DNA of 64,000 nt, from the NCBI GenBank assembly GCA_030407315.1, contig JALQPE010000348.1, positions 62,001-126,000 of the forward strand, in the 5' to 3' direction. Both the position numbers and the translations under genes were made by a program. This document shows positions 54,501 to 62,747 of the stretch, one piece after another. Source of the DNA: Asparagopsis taxiformis. Taxonomy: Eukaryota > Rhodophyta > Florideophyceae > Bonnemaisoniales > Bonnemaisoniaceae. Each line of letters starts with the position of its first letter. Position 1 is the stretch's first letter. The notes under the pieces were generated by a model that saw only the letters and a list, made by a program, of their open reading frames with translations, was not told the DNA's origin and did not search any database.

Positions 54501-55190
54501 AGCGTATGTGCGGGGTGAACGCCTCATGTTCAACGCCACATTCACTATAGAAGATACCGTGCTCTTCTTCAGAATACCGCTGAAGTGGCGCTGGAAGAAC
54601 CAGTTCGCAACCTGTGATGCAGGCATATCAGCGACAGTTCTTTCACCGGGTCGGGCATATTTAACATTGCAGTTATAAATGCTAATGATCGCGTGGATAC
54701 GATCTCGAACTGTGGTCGGTAACACCGTGTGGACGAGTTCATTCAAACGCTGACTGAGGTACAGCATGTCCTCCATTGTCATCTTTTCTCCGTCAGGTCT
54801 TTGAGCTTCTTGTACTGGGACATTGTCAACCACAGACGCCAAACGTTCCACCCCTTTTTCTTTGCATCGTAAAAGAGCACGGCGACGATGGAGTCCGTCC
54901 ACGATGTAATAGCGGCTTCCACTGGATTGGTAGGGTAAGGAAACAACAGTGATACATCCCACCGCAGAGGTCTGGAAGCCTTCCATAACCATCTTGCGGA
55001 ACAACAAGTCAACATGAGAGTCGTCAACTTCCCGGGATGTTTCATCGGGGACGTATATGTCCAGAATAGGCAACTTGATCATCTTGAAAACGTAATTCGA
55101 CAACGAAGAAGCAACGGAGCGTGACATCGCAGGAATGACTAGTTGACGTGCGCTGGAAGAAGCTTCCCCTCGGCGGGGACGTAGGCTCAT
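51579..55190 (-). CDS. ParB-like / PHD-like zinc finger / 2OG-Fe(II) dioxygenase fusion protein (block 2)
   Basis: 1203 aa from the first ATG at 55190 (MSLRPRRGEASSS). ParB/Srx-like domain at about 40-125, with KLPILDIYVP, DSHVDLLFRKM and the GxHR motif VDGLHRRRAL (97-106). A helical region similar to the ParB-methyltransferase proteins extends to about 340, then an acidic disordered stretch with DAPEKDA repeats. A Cys4-His-Cys3 finger occupies 587-645 (C587, C593, C604, C607, H613, C616, C641, C645), PHD-like. A Lys/Arg-rich linker follows. The C-terminal 2OG oxygenase has GYVVLDGIL, H1034-x-D1036 (VPHLDF), H1117 (RGDLEHSG) and R1145. No break is visible, so this is the intact representative of the oxygenase family. 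Placing ParB and a chromatin-type reader on an oxygenase suggests DNA- or histone-directed oxidation (inference). Confidence 0.8.
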   Translation of the reverse strand: MSLRPRRGEASSSARQLVIPAMSRSVASSLSNYVFKMIKLPILDIYVPDETSREVDDSHVDLLFRKMVMEGFQTSAVGCITVVSLPYQSSGSRYYIVDGLHRRRALLRCKEKGVERLASVVDNVPVQEAQRPDGEKMTMEDMLYLSQRLNELVHTVLPTTVRDRIHAIISIYNCNVKYARPGERTVADMPASQVANWFFQRHFSGILKKSTVSSIVNVALNMRRSPRTYAAYKASSGRKENEVGISLLILKDTAFTRAEDRASELMVKCIHYRNVQLLPTFGRVPSFDLRTYLTYIQQYYEVIREMARASNLSTEDIADLEDLESDGTDMIPTWKSVYKRMIQYEEEPVPRKPENQEARLESFRSVLRDRFGIQSTRQVSSESHGPDEEEDGNGENKGVQDKRQGGEPVTQAIMQASQSTGAAQPATKTTGASRHERRLTQFEDVIMEPLPIPISSDDVVIDETVEELPSTPASKQVIPETSAGSDDDMEISKDAPEEDAPEKDAPEKDADSPHPEQLGSEDENRSEPPDAHSTPSSRNEIGADGAEDGTEVQKAPDSASKGASKTVSNITVSRIPRDSTTPRPFPCSLGDYCAFPGSAAVHKCTACGINPVHNLCDYARVHHLIPRKYLAAGERDMVFVCSRKCYDGGKDGDPPSWKPPAGVTEQEAWEGDDFNPYAKASSSTDSVEKPQQPSEPAPQQTGAKRKFPSSPGAPPAKRRAISSPQSLSFPSRLTRSKARSAAIAEHIASLDSPSTPSVTPRSASGTKKTKKAAIALKQVKQGNDEGGSMDGNEDSGEEKEDEDQITPTRLQSKGFKVHRYEDQQPEPPSFFTSHTSVEEAASMVRSISSLLHPEHRSGFHVTEGEVEEFQQDIESVAGDTSSSRLVYFERARARLDSLGYVVLDGILQPSELSSTIHKLLDSFCNMFVDGQDGAWGPILNSGSSDQDARGGPDEQRFMTPCKAVVEDLEKDSTSTLARDKAALDVFFAIIAEKLHLEDSTPSLDGFEKGPKLQFGKTGLRLLLTGSRCERQVPHLDFVYPGPPLEDENRFNGTPIPFPDYSFIATGAMGTPLIVRPRSHAFLNAPHRSAAAIFPLLKPELVWIPPYSVIVCRGDLEHSGPGWKDHELMKTKLGKKYKMVYPHHIRAHTMAIRETSVLVNDLVYAPLKDSRPVARPDMYELPHDVESDTSSSSAGSSGEDYMEV

Positions 55191-55745
55191 GGTTGGGATC
55201 GCAAGGAGGGTCGAATAGCTGACGATTGAAACGGTACCAGAGTAACGCGGTATGCCTTTCAAGTAGCAGGGGAGTACTAATCAGCTAGCCAGCGAGGGAC
55301 AATGTATTAACAACAAATTTGTTCAACTGGAAGGACACCAAAACTGTGCGTAAAAATTCAGACCGCGCGAGCGGTTTCTATTGGCGCATGGTCCAACCTG
55401 AATCGAATAAACGGTCATAGCGCCAGTTCGAATAAAAATGTTAATTTCGGTAATTTTGCAATCTCGAAAAGTTACCGAACTACATACACCTTTCATGACT
55501 CGTATATTATCAATAAGAAAAGAAGAAATGGAAACTGACTCTATCTCAGCAAGTATTAATACAACGGAAGTAGTCCTGAACCATTCATGACTTGTTCCAG
55601 TTAGTCAATGTTCTTCAGACATGTGCCGGATGCAGCTACACGAACCGTTTATTGAGCCTCACACCCTTTTATTTCTCCTACCTACCTTTTCCGCGCAGTG
55701 CTGAAGTGTCAGTATCTTTTTGTTCTCGTTAGATATAACGGTTCT
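55191..55745. promoter_or_regulatory. Left part of the divergent region between the two ParB fusion genes
   Basis: The oxygenase (minus) and methyltransferase (plus) genes diverge over 1.7 kb. This part is AT-rich and without an ORF of interest. The remainder carries hairpins and palindromes. Confidence 0.4.
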
Positions 55746-55936
55746 CAGGTGTGCCTTGGCACTGCTCCCTACGACCAGAACACCTCCACAGCGCCTTTTC
55801 CGTAGATGATAAAATTTGGTAATTTTTTGGGCTCCAAAAATTACTCGAGTAAAAACTGATCTAGCTCCCGACAAAGACTAGATCAGTTTTTACTCGAGTA
55901 ATTTTTGGAGCCCAAAAAATTACCAAATTTTATCAT
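55746..55936 (+). repeat. Hairpin plus conserved flank, right copy 1
   Basis: Flank CTCAGGTGTGCCTTGGCACT then a 131-bp hairpin (55806-55936): TGATAAAATTTGG...TACTCGAGTAAAAACTGATC, loop, and full inverted arm. It is an inverted repeat of 51085-51254, with the hairpins outermost. Confidence 0.82.
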
Positions 55937-56156
55937 CTCCCAAATCGTCCGTTCTGACCACCATGGCAGCCTTTCTGCTCGCCACCAAACCCACTCCACC
56001 ACTCTCTACGTCTTCATCTACCTATCTGAACCGACCTCAATACACCTCACTCCGCGTCTTTGTGTGCCCGTCCGGCTATCATTTACTGTTATACCATTTT
56101 TTGAAAGCTGGGCCGAAGTGAGCTAGAACAAAGGTTGGGGACCTTCCATACCACTC

Positions 56157-56348
56157 CTCAGGTGTGCCTTGGCACTGCTACCAACGACCAGAACACCTCC
56201 ACAGCGCCTTTCCGTGGATGATAAAATTTGGTAATTTTTTGGGCTCCAAAAATTACTCGAGTAAAAACTGATCTAGCTCCCGACAAAGACTAGATCAGTT
56301 TTTACTCGAGTAATTTTTGGAGCCCGAAAAATTACCAAATTTTATCAT
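56157..56348 (+). repeat. Hairpin plus conserved flank, right copy 2
   Basis: Direct repeat of the unit at 55746-55936. The flank is more similar to the left copy (CTACCAACGACC) than that of copy 1 is. Confidence 0.82.
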
Positions 56349-56395
56349 CTCCCAAATCGCCTGTTCGCGTTCGTTCGCTGCTGCCCGACCCATTG

Positions 56396-56472
56396 CCACT
56401 TGTGGGAAATTGCGCGCGCAATTTACCACAAGTGGCACGTCTCGAATTATAGCGCTATAATTCGAGACGTGC
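56396..56472. repeat. Two abutting large palindromes
   Basis: A 40-bp palindrome with one mismatch at 56396-56435 (arms CCACTTGTGG...TTGCGC) shares its last base with a 38-bp perfect palindrome at 56435-56472 (arm GCACGTCTCGAATTATAGC). Confidence 0.85.
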
Positions 56473-56905
56473 GCCCCTTCACGCTCAATTCCATCGATCC
56501 GCTCCGGTATTAATATCATGAGAACCGTTCTAGAAGGGGTGTGGGATGTCTTCCACGAAAATTGTATTTTGCATAGACAGTGAATGAGGTGTGAACGGGT
56601 GGAAGCAGTGTATTAGCCAGCTTAGAGTCCTCCGCAGTAGACCCCGATTTCACTAATACGATACTTCCAACCGTTCAGTTCGGATTCTCATAGTTTCATG
56701 GACAACCCTTGTAATGTCAGGTGCTGACATGCATGTCCTCGCGACCTCTCCATAGCACTTTACAGATTGTTCCGAGGAATGCACAAATTACGATTTCAAA
56801 TTTGCGGTCCTTTTCTTACCAGCACCTCCGCTGCCACCGACGCATCGACCTCATTTCGGATTCTGCCTTCTTCTTTTCCTCTTCTATTGCTATATTCAAG
56901 GCGCG
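56473..56905 (+). promoter_or_regulatory. Probable promoter region of the block 2 methyltransferase gene
   Basis: 432 bp of non-coding sequence upstream of the ATG at 56906. No TATA box can be assigned with confidence. Confidence 0.35.
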
Positions 56906-59900
56906 ATGGTTGATACAATGAAACATGGGGCTGTTATCTCTGCAAGCGAGCGTGGCCCCACCAATCCAGGGGACTTGTATGGAGACGGAACTATCATATG
57001 GGTAGATCCAGCTCGTGTTGTTTCTATACCAGCAATTGAAGGTTTTGGTACTGCAGCTTCAGACATTTCTTCCCGAGTGTCTCTGGACTTTGATGCACTC
57101 CATCTTTACGGATCTATCACTGAAAATGGTGATGTCACCCTTGTCGGAGGCATGGACGTCTGTGAGGAGATCTGGTCGCGCCCCCGCACGAAAACTTCAC
57201 GGTTTTTAGTACGCATGAGCTACGAGTCTATCTCTTCAGAGCCACACACACTGATCTCTATTGTTTATCACATCCTCAGGAGAGAAAGACGGGTTCCCTT
57301 CACTGAATCAGTTGCCATACTTGCATACCTTCGTGACTACTGGCATGATCGGGAGAGGAATGAGGATAACGTTCCCCTTGCACATCGCACCCTCCCAGGA
57401 TTTCGAGCTGCTGTCAAGGCCATGTTCCAATCAAAGCTTCCGCCTGCGGCAGTCGCTGTCATGGAAGATTGGTTTGGGAAGGCCTACCATCGTCATACCT
57501 TCAATATCGTCCAGTCCCTCCGCACTTTCTCGTCTTCGGAATGCGATGAGGGGTCTAACGACGTAGACACGAGGGTTTGGGATATGTTCCTGACCAGTTG
57601 TTCCTTACAAGACTTATCAATGTCTCTCTTCACGCCAGTGTTCGTTGTAGAAGAGCACAGAACAACCACAAAGTTACCATCCAGCCAAAGCCTCCACAGC
57701 CAAGGTTCGGAACCTCTTCCCGTTGCACAGTATTTCCACTCAGTGCACACGGCGTCTCGGTCTTCAATTGGTCGTGAATCATTCGTGCGGCAGACTCTGG
57801 CTTGCCAATTCTTTGTTGCGCATACCCAGCTACGAACTACGGACCATGGAAACTGGGCTACTCCAAGAGTTTCTTCCGCTTTCGAGAAGATTATATTTCT
57901 CATGGCTATGCTACAAATGGAAAGAGATTTAAAAGCCACCCCGGTGAGGCCGAGAACAAGGTCCTCGTCTAATCGAACTGTATTGATCAGAAAGGAATCT
58001 CCTGCTTCCGCTCAGCGCCTCGGCTACGCTATTCATGTGGTCGTGAAGGCATGGGATACACTGGCTCGTGCACTGGATGTTTCAACGGCCGAGGAACTTC
58101 TCCAACCTTATCTTCTTTATGATCAGCGCATGTTCAAGTACCATGTGCTAGACTCAGAGGAAAGGGGGTTCTCTCCTCTTCGAGAGCTAAAGACGTTATT
58201 GCATGGCAGAGGGGCCGTGCGAAAGTTGCAGCATGCCAAAAGTATATCCCATCGAGCAGTTCATCGCTCCGTCCTCCAAGACGCTCAGATGCGCCTCTGC
58301 GCCTCCTCCTTCTGGGCACACATTACAGATATTACTAAGGATCGAAAACTATTTGACCAGACCGTTTCTTCTCCGAAACAAAACGCGTTTCTTTGCGCAT
58401 TCGAAGCACAGGAAGATTCTATAGAAACTGATTCTGGGAGGTTCACTTCTATTCCTGGCCTTCAAAACGTCGAGAGGCAGCTCACGGCCTTCAGAAACTC
58501 TGAACTACCACAATCGACTCCTGAACCAAACGAGGAGCTTTTTGGAGAAGCTGATACATCTTTCGCTCCCGTTCCTGCGTCACCATCCATTGAACAAAAC
58601 ACGGATACAGGTGTCAAACGGAAGCGACTGGACAACAGTAATGAAACTGATGTTCCTGCAAAGTCAGCTCGCACTTCTGAGCCGGTGAGCGCTCATAGAA
58701 GGCCATCAGACACAAGTACTGCCGAGTCCTTAGACATCGAATCTATGCGTCTCGGAGACCCTGTTTCAATTCCAGCAAACCTACAAAACATGAAGGCTTC
58801 TTGCCTACACACACTCAATTGCAGTTTCAGAGATCTTCTTGAGACCTATGAACGCATTGATATTCCTGCAAAACCGGAGCTTGTAGAGGGTGCCCAATTG
58901 GTTCTCACAGATCCACCGTATAATTCGAGACGAACAGCTGGGAGAGAGAATTCAGCGTATGACATTCTCCGCCAACAAGAAATCGTGGACACAGTGGCAA
59001 CTATCGCAAAGGTAACACGACAGGGTGGTCATGTTCTCATCTTCACATCTGCTGCCCTTTTCTACAACTGGGTTTACGAACTCCGAAAGGTCAAGACTTC
59101 TACGAACACTCCCATGTTTTCAGTTGATTCACAGCCTATCTTCTGTATTCGGAGCCCAACGCATTTCACTTCTCCGCCATATAGATTTACGACCAGTTTA
59201 ATGAATATGTCTGAGCTGGTTGTACATGCTACAAAGCTCGGAAAGGGAAGAAAAGGATGGGCGATGGTGAACTATAAAAATGCCGGTTACATCCCAACCA
59301 GATTCCGAGCATGGACAAATATTATCGACAACATTCCAAGGATATCGCCTTCAGAGACTGTCAAATATTTCGACCAAACGGAACAGAAGAACAAGGTACT
59401 GCGCCCGGAGCAGAAGCTCGTTGGTTTGTTGCAGGAACTAATTGGGCGATTTTCACACCAGGGAGATTTGGTTGTCGACTTGTTCGCCGGAACATTCTCC
59501 ACTGCAGTCGCTTGCCTTAACATGCGCCACGGTCAGTATAGGCGGTTTGTCGGTTGTGAAAAGTACAAAGATTGCTTTGAATTATCTCTTCCGAGAGTTC
59601 ATACTGCATTTCTGCGTCAAGTAGCAATTGGTAATTTTGCTCAGCTCTCCAATCCTTCGCTACAACAACTCGCCTCATCACATCTACCGGTTTCCGAGGA
59701 GGGTACGGTTTCAAAGCCTACCTCAGGTTTGCCAGTTGCTACGCGACTTCCGCCCCACCTCGTCAGTTTCCTCACTAGCATGTGGGGTATCCCAGACCAA
59801 TACAAACAACTGGGCGACCTTCCAGTTCACAAATGGCCTCAATCACTTCTCGGCATGCTGTCCACCATTGACAACAATCTTCTGCTTTCCATTGATGCCA

Positions 59901-60403
59901 TGGCACACAACGTGTACGTCGCGCCCTCAACTATTCCGGGGGCTGGTGACGGTCTTTTTGCCAGAGGCCAGATCGACCCTGGTGACATTGTTGGATTTTA
60001 TTTCGGTTCATTGGTTTACAGAGATCTCTATAAATCAAAAGGCAAGACGTTTGGAACAGGTCCCACCGCATTTACCGTGGAGCGCTTCAGAAGCTACGCT
60101 CTTCAAATCAAGGATTCGAATATATCTTGTTTGCTTCCTTCTACTGCTGGAAGCCCCATATTTGTCGTCCCTTTCGAGTACTGTGTCGCTTCGAAAATCA
60201 ATGACCCCAACTTTGTGGATCCAGCTGAGGGAACTGAACGTCCTTCACGCGCAGCTAACGTTAGTTTCTCGTCTCCCGTTCAAGAGCTCCTCGACGAGAA
60301 TACTGTCTCAAACTATCAAGTTGTCTGTGTTACTGCCAACGTGCCGATCTCTGCTGGCTCCGAGCTGTTCATAGAATATGGTAATGACTACTTCTCAGTT
60401 TAA
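56906..60403 (+). CDS. ParB-related / DNA methyltransferase / SET fusion protein (block 2)
   Basis: 1165 aa from the ATG at 56906 (MVDTMKHGAVISASERG). The N-terminus aligns with the ParB-like region of the block 1 protein (IIWVDPARVVSI), but the GxHR motif is replaced by LVGGMDVCEEIW, so ParB-type activity is probably lost. The methyltransferase is intact: motif IV TDPPYNSRR at 668-676, HVLIFTSAALFYNW, and motif I DLFAGTFSTAVAC near 858 followed by FVGCEKYKD. The C-terminal SET domain is complete, from VAPSTIPGAGDGLFARG near 1005 to ISAGSELFIEYGNDYF at the end. Beta-class motif order suits N6-adenine or N4-cytosine methylation; the base cannot be told from sequence. Confidence 0.82.
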   Translation: MVDTMKHGAVISASERGPTNPGDLYGDGTIIWVDPARVVSIPAIEGFGTAASDISSRVSLDFDALHLYGSITENGDVTLVGGMDVCEEIWSRPRTKTSRFLVRMSYESISSEPHTLISIVYHILRRERRVPFTESVAILAYLRDYWHDRERNEDNVPLAHRTLPGFRAAVKAMFQSKLPPAAVAVMEDWFGKAYHRHTFNIVQSLRTFSSSECDEGSNDVDTRVWDMFLTSCSLQDLSMSLFTPVFVVEEHRTTTKLPSSQSLHSQGSEPLPVAQYFHSVHTASRSSIGRESFVRQTLACQFFVAHTQLRTTDHGNWATPRVSSAFEKIIFLMAMLQMERDLKATPVRPRTRSSSNRTVLIRKESPASAQRLGYAIHVVVKAWDTLARALDVSTAEELLQPYLLYDQRMFKYHVLDSEERGFSPLRELKTLLHGRGAVRKLQHAKSISHRAVHRSVLQDAQMRLCASSFWAHITDITKDRKLFDQTVSSPKQNAFLCAFEAQEDSIETDSGRFTSIPGLQNVERQLTAFRNSELPQSTPEPNEELFGEADTSFAPVPASPSIEQNTDTGVKRKRLDNSNETDVPAKSARTSEPVSAHRRPSDTSTAESLDIESMRLGDPVSIPANLQNMKASCLHTLNCSFRDLLETYERIDIPAKPELVEGAQLVLTDPPYNSRRTAGRENSAYDILRQQEIVDTVATIAKVTRQGGHVLIFTSAALFYNWVYELRKVKTSTNTPMFSVDSQPIFCIRSPTHFTSPPYRFTTSLMNMSELVVHATKLGKGRKGWAMVNYKNAGYIPTRFRAWTNIIDNIPRISPSETVKYFDQTEQKNKVLRPEQKLVGLLQELIGRFSHQGDLVVDLFAGTFSTAVACLNMRHGQYRRFVGCEKYKDCFELSLPRVHTAFLRQVAIGNFAQLSNPSLQQLASSHLPVSEEGTVSKPTSGLPVATRLPPHLVSFLTSMWGIPDQYKQLGDLPVHKWPQSLLGMLSTIDNNLLLSIDAMAHNVYVAPSTIPGAGDGLFARGQIDPGDIVGFYFGSLVYRDLYKSKGKTFGTGPTAFTVERFRSYALQIKDSNISCLLPSTAGSPIFVVPFEYCVASKINDPNFVDPAEGTERPSRAANVSFSSPVQELLDENTVSNYQVVCVTANVPISAGSELFIEYGNDYFSV

Positions 60404-60946
60404 ACAGGAACGCATTGGCGTTTTTCACACCTACATCATGTTCTCCCTGCTTCCCATTACCCCGCAAATAGTAAAATAGGCAAAGTATGTTCTATCTCCT
60501 CATTCCCTCTAACATCCGCGATGATTAGGTGCATTTCTTTCCCGTGAACAGGACGAGGACCTGATCTACCTAATGTTCAGGTCTAGATCTCTTTTTACTC
60601 GAGTAATTTTCCCGTCCGAAATTATGCATAATTTAAACAGTTATTGTACCACACCATTTATTTAGATCTACGACCGTTACGGCACGGTGCATTCGTAACG
60701 GTTCCACAGCCTCCTTTATCTCTTCCTACTTCTACAAATTGAATAGGTCGGTTACAACACGTAGCATTTGTAACGTTTCGATCTCTCCCCTTTCCTTCCC
60801 TTCTTCAATAAACGGACAAGTTCCGAACTTAAACAAATTACCTTTACCACCATTCTACTGGATAACTCTTCATCTTGGAATACCTGATCCCAGTAGCTCT
60901 GACGTTACGAAACATATCTGTGAAGATCTCCTTATTCCAGGCTGAC
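60404..60946. other. Intergenic region with half of the hairpin motif
   Basis: TCTAGATCTCTTTTTACTCGAGTAA near 60580-60605 matches one arm of the 51085-type hairpin. ACGGTTACG-like repeats near 60675 and 60750 may be promoter motifs of the next gene. Confidence 0.45.
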
Positions 60947-62620
60947 ATGAGAGACGAACTATCCTTAACCAGGTTTGCGCAGTTTGAGGAACGGTTTGCC
61001 TACCTTGAACAGTACCTCCGCGATTCTCTTTCATCTGTTCAAATGGAACTAGCCTGCATTCGGTATATGGCCTCTGCTGCAGCTGGTACAAACGTTGTTC
61101 CACCTGTGGTTCTGGAAGAGCGTTCAAGAAAATCAGCACAAGTTACCACTCTGGTGTCCTCTCTTTTCAACAACAGACTTGTGACATCCAGGTTCGTCGC
61201 GTTTCGAACCATTGCAGAGTTCATCAAAACCTCTGTTACCCCAAACTCGTTCTGTGCAACATCTGTACCGTGTTCAAATGAAGATTCCTGCACTACTTTG
61301 CTTCTGGCTTCCCTTTCCTTCTCTCAGACATCCAGTTCTAATTCTGAGGTCAGGCAGTCCAAGAAATCCCTAATTGGAACAGCTGTAGGGAAAAAGCATG
61401 TGTTCCTGAAACGTGCTATTGTCGGAACTGCGTTTATTTCTATGGCAAATGACAGAATTGTGCGATGGAAGGATTCGGCGACGAGGAATTCTGGTACCCT
61501 TGACCCTGGGGAGGAGGATGACCTGAACAGCAATACCATTTCTCGTGACTACGCACTTCGCAATGCAACCATCGTGCCAATCAATAAGCCTGCTTGGTTG
61601 CAGATTTCGCAGCGGGCTCTTTTCCATGCCATGGATATTTCGATGCCAACGGAAACAGATCGACCTGCGCCACAGTCCACAACTCTACCAATCAATTATT
61701 CGAAACGTCGCCGACTCTCGGGTTCTAAAGGAGAACAGCGCCGTACTGGTTCTTCCTCATCTTCGTCTTCTTGTGTATCTAATCTTTCTCCTTCGGACTT
61801 ACAGTCCATTCCGATCGTTACTTCGGCACTGCGGCAGCTCACACAGTTTTTCAATACTTCCCGGAAGCAGATGAAAATGGAATTAGTCAAACATGCATTC
61901 TTCCTCATCCATCGAGATATGCAGGCTAAAGTTTCTCTTTCGCCTGACAATGACATTTCTGCATTGGATATGTGTCCATCTGAAAAAATTCCGATAACTT
62001 CGAAAGCTTACGGCACAGGGGATGAGTCTCAAGCTGTCTATTCCAAAAATGATGATATCTTCTCGGATTTTATTTTGAGTCGACCTGAGCTTCACATTCA
62101 GGTTACTTACAAAGTTCAGGTTAGCGGCGCCGTAGACGGCTCCTGCAATGCAGGTACAAAGGCCCCGGTTGAGAGATTGGCCGTCTGTTCTTTTTCTTTT
62201 CTTACATTAGCTATGATATTGTTGTGTAGTTTCTGCCAATGCACACAACTCGAGATGCTCTGTCACGAACCCCATTCAATTCAGGCATGTTATCGCATTG
62301 CAATTTGCCTGCACGGGTTATTCACCACAGCCCTTACAATGGCGCCTACCGGTAATTTCGGGAATGATGGTTTCCCTCTGCGTGTTACATGGGGTCACAT
62401 CGACCTCCGTGACTACCTCATGGGGGGTGATTGCCTTCTAGGTATTATTAGGAAGAAGAGAAACATCACTGCAGAGGAATACATGTCGGTGCGGTTCGAT
62501 TCTAATGCCACACAGATGGAACAATCCTACGAAAACCCAACAGCCAGGGTAGCATCTAATGTTCATTGTGTACCTCTAGAGGAAGATGATGAACTTGGTA
62601 TTTCTTTAATTGATGTGTAG
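60947..62620 (+). CDS. Protein A (block 2): coiled-coil protein of unknown function
   Basis: 557 aa from the ATG at 60947 (MRDELSLTRFAQFEERF). A short N-terminal coiled coil (FEERFAYLEQYLRDSL) is followed by a Ser-rich middle with basic SKRRRLSGSKGE, then a C-terminal domain with LAMILLCSFCQCTQLEM and CYRIAICLHGLF. It ends in an acidic tail (VPLEEDDELGISLIDV). It aligns with the frameshifted protein at 23129-24656 and is the intact copy. It follows the methyltransferase gene by 0.5 kb on the same strand and faces protein B tail to tail. A TTCCAG acceptor-like site just upstream leaves open a 5' exon. No known family is recognised. Confidence 0.65.
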   Translation: MRDELSLTRFAQFEERFAYLEQYLRDSLSSVQMELACIRYMASAAAGTNVVPPVVLEERSRKSAQVTTLVSSLFNNRLVTSRFVAFRTIAEFIKTSVTPNSFCATSVPCSNEDSCTTLLLASLSFSQTSSSNSEVRQSKKSLIGTAVGKKHVFLKRAIVGTAFISMANDRIVRWKDSATRNSGTLDPGEEDDLNSNTISRDYALRNATIVPINKPAWLQISQRALFHAMDISMPTETDRPAPQSTTLPINYSKRRRLSGSKGEQRRTGSSSSSSSCVSNLSPSDLQSIPIVTSALRQLTQFFNTSRKQMKMELVKHAFFLIHRDMQAKVSLSPDNDISALDMCPSEKIPITSKAYGTGDESQAVYSKNDDIFSDFILSRPELHIQVTYKVQVSGAVDGSCNAGTKAPVERLAVCSFSFLTLAMILLCSFCQCTQLEMLCHEPHSIQACYRIAICLHGLFTTALTMAPTGNFGNDGFPLRVTWGHIDLRDYLMGGDCLLGIIRKKRNITAEEYMSVRFDSNATQMEQSYENPTARVASNVHCVPLEEDDELGISLIDV

Positions 62621-62747
62621 ATTTCTGTTTACTGTTCTGCTATCTTTGCCTACGTAACCTGGCATTGTTTGCCTCTAGTTCTCAGTATACATGTGTCTCT
62701 ATTAGCCTGGCAGAACCGTTTTTGCTTTATTCATTGCACTACTGGTA

